Assembly (NCBI GenBank): GCA_016745215.1
Contig: CP050890.1
Span: forward strand, 62,001 to 126,000
From: Thiohalocapsa sp. PB-PSB1
GTDB lineage: Bacteria; Pseudomonadota; Gammaproteobacteria; Chromatiales; Chromatiaceae
Length of the DNA stretch: 64,000 nucleotides
Direction of reading: 5' to 3'
The position numbers and the translations under genes are program-made. Each line of letters opens with the position of its first letter. The stretch's first letter is position 1. Positions 60,552-64,000 of this stretch are shown piece by piece. The notes beneath the pieces are model-generated. The model did no database searches, was not told the DNA's origin, and saw only the letters and a program-made list of their open reading frames with translations.

Positions 60552-61505
60552 TCATTGGTTCAGGGAAAAGAAACGTGGTCTGTCCCCTATTATTTCGTTA
60601 GTTGTTACCGGTTCAGCCTGAAGGAATGCCTTGTATTGCCCAAATGTGCGACCGTAGCAGGTGGTCCTCCTCCAAAAAATCGTACACCACAACCCTGCTA
60701 CACCAAGCAGCAGTATGTTGATGGTCGCCGGTTCCGGGGCGTCAGAAAACGCGTTCGAAAAAGCAAAATCACCAAACCCATCGCCTGAATTTGCGGTCCC
60801 GATAACCAGGATATACTCATCGCGGGAATCGAGATGGGTAGTGAGGCCAAAAAATCCCTCCCCCGCATTTAGCGCGTAACTGGCTTCAGAGAAAATTAGA
60901 CGCTCGTTTCGCAAAGTGTCGAAATCTTCAAGAGTGAAGTAGTCCAGTAAGCCGGTATTAACATAAACATTCACGGAGCCTGTTAAGAAGGCGCCGAAAT
61001 CATTAACCAAATCGAAGGTCACATCGAATCCGCTCCCAGACGGAATGAACGCCACCGGCCTGCCTTTAAGGTCTTTGCTCTTTACAATCCCGCCAACCGG
61101 ATTATTATTGATCGTGAATTGTCCCCGAGGGTTGGGGTTCGGTCCAGTGGATTTAAATTTGACGTTGTGCGATGACCCCGACGCTAAGTCGTTGCCAGAG
61201 AACTTCACCTTATTCGTCCTTGTGCTCGGTTTGCCCCCAGGATACGGAAAGTCATTATTTGGAAAAACACTAGATGACGGCGGCCCGACAAAGAAACCTC
61301 CTATCGTAATTGTAAAATCGTTCGCTGCGCGATTATTGCCTGTAGGATCAACGTAGGTGAACGAGTTAGCGTCGATCACCGTCGCCCCCGCATCAAGCGA
61401 GAAAGCGAACATCATTGCCAAAATCTGGATACACAAAAGTCTGGCACTTCTCCGACAATTCAGAAATGCCGCTATTTTACTCATAGCTCCGCTGGAACTT
61501 GACAT
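60552..61505 (-). CDS. PEP-CTERM sorting-domain protein (cassette)
   Basis: The 317-residue protein has an N-terminal signal region (ARLLCIQILAMMFAFSLDAG) and a serine/glycine/asparagine-rich beta-type body. A PEP-CTERM signal follows: APEPATINILLLGVAGLWCT ending in a basic FWRR. It should be exported and sorted by exosortase to the cell surface or matrix. The frame continues about 40 residues past the basic end, through a REP-like motif (aaacgtggtctgtcccc, 60568), so the natural C-terminus may have been extended by that insertion. It is a minus-strand cassette between attC sites at 60457 and 61595. Confidence 0.82.
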   Translation of the reverse strand: MSSSSGAMSKIAAFLNCRRSARLLCIQILAMMFAFSLDAGATVIDANSFTYVDPTGNNRAANDFTITIGGFFVGPPSSSVFPNNDFPYPGGKPSTRTNKVKFSGNDLASGSSHNVKFKSTGPNPNPRGQFTINNNPVGGIVKSKDLKGRPVAFIPSGSGFDVTFDLVNDFGAFLTGSVNVYVNTGLLDYFTLEDFDTLRNERLIFSEASYALNAGEGFFGLTTHLDSRDEYILVIGTANSGDGFGDFAFSNAFSDAPEPATINILLLGVAGLWCTIFWRRTTCYGRTFGQYKAFLQAEPVTTNEIIGDRPRFFSLNQ

Positions 61506-61594
61506 GGCACGCGCCCCGTTTTGGTATTTCGGTTGAAAAGCGAATCGTCACACATTCTTCAGTCGCTAATCATAATCATGATGTTCCCCCCGTT

Positions 61595-61722
61595 GCCTAA
61601 CGTTTTGGATAGCCTGCGCCCGCTGGCCGGCACCAACCTCGCAGAACCTGCCGAGCCGGCGTGTCCTACCGAGCGTGCCGACAGCGACGGTCCGCGGGCG
61701 TCAGGCTGATCCACTTGTTGGA
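61595..61722 (-). other. attC site (128 bp)
   Basis: Plus-strand ends GCCTAAC (61595-61601) and GTTGGAC (61716-61722) are perfect core sites. Outer arms ggatagcctgcgcccgc and gcgggcgtcaggctgatcc pair; a second inner stem (gccgagccggcg...cgccgac-like) is imperfect. Confidence 0.9.
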
Positions 61723-61999
61723 CTGATGGGATGCTCGGTTTGCGCCCGCGGCGGGTCGGCGCGGCGGTGCTATGCATTTTGCTGTTTGCGGGACGGCCCT
61801 TTCAACCGCTGCAAGGGGGATTCTGCGACGGAGTGCACGGTGCTGCGGGGCCGATCGGACGGGTGGCGGGGCGGTTCTCCGGGGCGGCAGGGGTGTTCCT
61901 GCGGGCTTGGACCGGCATTGCGGGGCGACTTCGGCCACGGCAGGCACGGCGGGACCGGCGCAGCGCATGGAGCGGGCGGTGGTGGAGCGGGCGGCCATC

Positions 62000-63505
62000 T
62001 CAGGCGGCCTCGGGCAGCGCGGCGGGGGCCGGCAGCGGCGGGGCGCGCGAGGGCGGCGGCGCATTGAACGGCGCCGGGGGCTCCTCGAAGGAGAGGACCT
62101 GCAGGATGTTGTGCAGATGGCCCTTGCCGCAGACGGGGCACAGGCTCGGGTCGCGGGCCTGCTTGGCGAGGAAGGCGTCCATGTCGGGGATGTACGGGGT
62201 CTCGGGGTCGGCGAGGCCGAGACATTCGCGGCAGCGGGTGAGGTTCTGCCGGCGGCGGCTGCCGCCGAGCAGGCCGTAGTAGCGGATGCGATGGAAGCTC
62301 GGCGGCAGGACGTGCTGGAGGAAGCGGTGGATGAAGTCGGCGCCGGACAGCGTCATGCGCTTCTCGGCCTCGGGGGCGTGCGGGTCCTTGATGCGGTTGT
62401 CGCGGTAGCGGAAGGTGACCCGGCCGCCGTCGATCGCCTCGATGCGGTGGTTGGCGATGGCGATGCGGTTGACGTAGCGGCCCAAGTAGCGGATCAGAGG
62501 CTCGGGGTCGGCGAAGGGGGCCTCGATGTGGACCACCCAGTCCTGTTGGTGGAGTTGCTGCATCAGGCTCTTCCAGGCGGCATCGTCGTCGAGGTCGGGC
62601 TCGTCGGGCGCCCGGTAGGCGTCGCGACCGAGGTCGAGCCGCCGGGCCTCGCGGGCGCTCGCCTCGTCGAGGTTGAAGGGACGGCCCTCGGGCGCGCGGC
62701 GCTCGGCGCGGAACGCCTTGAGGTGCTTGAGGAACACGGCGCGGAAGACCCGCCGCAGAGCGCGGTGGGGGAAGAGGAAGTTCTTCGGCGCCGGCACGAA
62801 GCCGCTGCCGTCGCGCTTGAGGCCGCCGCCGGTGACGATGCAGTGGACGTGCGGGTGCAGGTTCATGGTCTGGCCCCAGGTGTGCAGAACGGCGACGATG
62901 CCGAGGTCGGCGTCCCACTGCTTGCGGGCGAAGGTCTGGAGGGTCTCGGCGGCGGCGCGCATGAGGGCGGCATAGACCTCGGCGGAATGGTAGCGGGCCA
63001 GGGGATGGAGCAGGTCGGGCAGGGTGAAGACGACGTGGAAGTACTGGATGGGCAGCAGCTCCAGCTCGCGGGCGTCGACCCATGCGGCGCGCTGGGAGGC
63101 CCGACACTTGGGACAGTGGCGGTTGCGGCAACTGTTGTAGCTGATCTCGAAGTGCCCGCACTCGTCGCATTGATCGATGTGGGCACCGAGCGCGGTGGTG
63201 CGGCAGACCTCGATGGCGTGCAGGGCGCGGCCCTGCTCGAAGCTCGGGGTGTGGGCGGCGCGGTAGTCGTCGCCGTAGAGGCGGACGATGTCGGCCAGCT
63301 CGAATTCGGGCTCGGCGTATTCGAGGGGGAATTCCCGGCGGACCTCGGCGCTGACGGCGAAGTCGGGACGGGCGTTGGAGAAGGGGCTGGCCATGCGGAC
63401 AGTATAGCCGGTCCGGTGCCGTCCCGGACAGTCCCGGCGTCTCGGCGGGGATGCCGCGGTATCCGTCCGGTGCTTCGGGCACCACCCCGGCCCTGCCCCA
63501 GGCAC
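62000..63505 (-). CDS. IS91-family transposase B, intact
   Basis: A full 501-residue IS91 transposase: zinc ribbon HIDQCDECGHFEISYNSCRN RHCPKCRASQ (about residues 94-123), HUH block TMNLHPHVHCIVTGGGLKRD (about 213), and IRYLGRYVNRIAIANHRIEA. The end is SGADFIHRFLQHVLPPSFHR IRYYGLLGGSRR with CPVCGKGH. It uses rolling-circle-like single-strand transfer. It is the first item after the presumed attI2 in array 2 and ends about 280 bases before the attC at 61722; that gap is GC-rich and probably the element's 3' tail. It is the only undamaged IS91-type gene in the window. Confidence 0.9.
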   Translation of the reverse strand: MPGAGPGWCPKHRTDTAASPPRRRDCPGRHRTGYTVRMASPFSNARPDFAVSAEVRREFPLEYAEPEFELADIVRLYGDDYRAAHTPSFEQGRALHAIEVCRTTALGAHIDQCDECGHFEISYNSCRNRHCPKCRASQRAAWVDARELELLPIQYFHVVFTLPDLLHPLARYHSAEVYAALMRAAAETLQTFARKQWDADLGIVAVLHTWGQTMNLHPHVHCIVTGGGLKRDGSGFVPAPKNFLFPHRALRRVFRAVFLKHLKAFRAERRAPEGRPFNLDEASAREARRLDLGRDAYRAPDEPDLDDDAAWKSLMQQLHQQDWVVHIEAPFADPEPLIRYLGRYVNRIAIANHRIEAIDGGRVTFRYRDNRIKDPHAPEAEKRMTLSGADFIHRFLQHVLPPSFHRIRYYGLLGGSRRRQNLTRCRECLGLADPETPYIPDMDAFLAKQARDPSLCPVCGKGHLHNILQVLSFEEPPAPFNAPPPSRAPPLPAPAALPEAA

Positions 63506-63521
63506 GCTGTTTATTTATTTA

Positions 63522-63710
63522 GTCCAACGTGTTATGGACAGAAGCGACAAATATCGAAAATTCCAGAATACAAAAATACGGGCATAGACAGATTCACGCT
63601 ATCTGCTAAACTGCTGCTCCAACGCAATACCCGAAACCCCTGCACCGAAACCTCACCCTCGCCACAACCGCCTAGACTCTACGGCAATACGGTACCCACC
63701 CAGGCAGCCC
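63522..63710. other. Presumed attI2 region
   Basis: Between IS91-B and the second integrase. The minus strand has a perfect R' site GTTGGAC (63528-63522). The next 20 bases on the array side are identical to those after the attC R' at 60457. The integrase promoter should lie in the remaining about 180 AT-richer bases. No further repeat seen. Confidence 0.55.
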
Positions 63711-64000
63711 ATGTCAACCCGCGAAGCGCAAATCGCCCGTTTCTGGTCCAATTACCTGTCAGAGCTTGAGAAAGCGCGAGTCAGACAGGACTGCCGGCGC
63801 TGGTACGTGGTGCGGGCCGAGCGGTTTCTGGAGTGGATTCAGCCGCGGCGGCTGGCGCAGTTGACGGCGGATGACGTGTCCAAGTACCTGTCGGAGGTGG
63901 GTCGGGACACGTCGCTGGAGGGCTGGCAATTTGTGCAGGTGGTCGATGCTATACGGATTCTGGGGGTCACTGCATCGGCGCCTTGGGTGGAGAGGCTGGA
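63711..64000 (+). CDS. intI: Second integron integrase, N-terminal part (runs off window)
   Basis: From ATG 63711 about 96 residues are readable: MSTREAQIARFWSNYLSELE, KARVRQDCRRWYVVRAERFL, LTADDVSKYLSEVG and GWQFVQVVDAIRILG. They match the N-terminal extension of the IntI at 5714, including the W-Q-F-V-Q-[MV]-V-D-A segment. The gene is divergent from the minus-strand cassette array to its left, the canonical integron layout. The catalytic domain lies outside the window, so the call rests on the extension and context. Confidence 0.82.
   Translation, partial: MSTREAQIARFWSNYLSELEKARVRQDCRRWYVVRAERFLEWIQPRRLAQLTADDVSKYLSEVGRDTSLEGWQFVQVVDAIRILGVTASAPWVERL

Noticed and set aside
61772..63769. 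A 665-codon plus-strand open frame
   Set aside because: It is antisense to the intact IS91 transposase B, has no domain-like content, and reflects GC-rich codon bias.

Overview
The window looks like accessory chromosome of a GC-rich gammaproteobacterium, most plausibly a purple sulfur bacterium (Chromatiales/Chromatiaceae). This is inferred from protein character (DUF455, TAXI-TRAP, type I IPP isomerase, UbiT) and from the load of mobile elements around a diversity-generating retroelement (DGR). No rRNA or marker gene fixes the species.

Layout. (1) 0.2-2.8 kb: core-type genes (DUF455, gltS, a dgkA whose 3' end is lost). (2) 2.7-5.7 kb: wreckage of IS91, IS4 and a tyrosine integrase, plus a RelB/YafQ-type pair with a frameshifted toxin. 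(3) 5.7-15 kb: an integron. intI is on the minus strand and plus-strand cassettes run rightwards: two PIN-toxin cassettes, HigBA, and DUF4258/MqsA-type. They are separated by attC sites and broken by ISAs1, ISKra4, a RAYT unit and group IIC intron pieces. (4) 15.7-23.8 kb: HAD hydrolase, nitroreductase, a TAXI-TRAP operon whose permease is cut by a complete IS (16-bp inverted repeats, 6-bp target duplication), idi and ubiT. (5) 23.9-31.1 kb: a decayed defence island between 71-bp direct repeats at the 3' end of tRNA-Arg(CCG). It holds an integrase stub, BREX brxC remnant, RloA/RloB-like genes, a RloB::PglX-like chimera, Septu ptuA/ptuB and a relaxase remnant. (6) 31.2-34.8 kb: a GNAT-aminotransferase fusion, MITE copies, and a HugZ-like protein. 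(7) 35.0-43.1 kb: a complete DGR operon: XRE-type protein, MoxR AAA+ ATPase, large FGE-fold variable protein, HRDC-type accessory protein, DGR reverse transcriptase, 132-bp template repeat, and a second FGE-fold variable protein. (8) 43.1-63.7 kb: a second cassette array with all its cassette genes on the minus strand, leading to a second integron integrase that starts at 63711 and runs off the window. It is invaded by IS91-family transposases, an unclassified DDE element, IS5, and three RAYT copies; two of these lie in a tandem duplication with a DUF3782 nuclease gene.

How it fits together. The two integron integrases face each other across about 56 kb and their arrays point inward. At least eight toxin-antitoxin pairs are present, most of them in cassettes. 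The DGR is the most striking functional system. Its two target genes differ from the template almost only where the template has adenine, and they are co-located with a MoxR ATPase. This resembles the NTPase-centred, DGR-diversified conflict or sensing systems known from multicellular bacteria. Short palindromic repeats (REP-like, MITE-like) are abundant and several can be placed exactly by the structures they interrupt.
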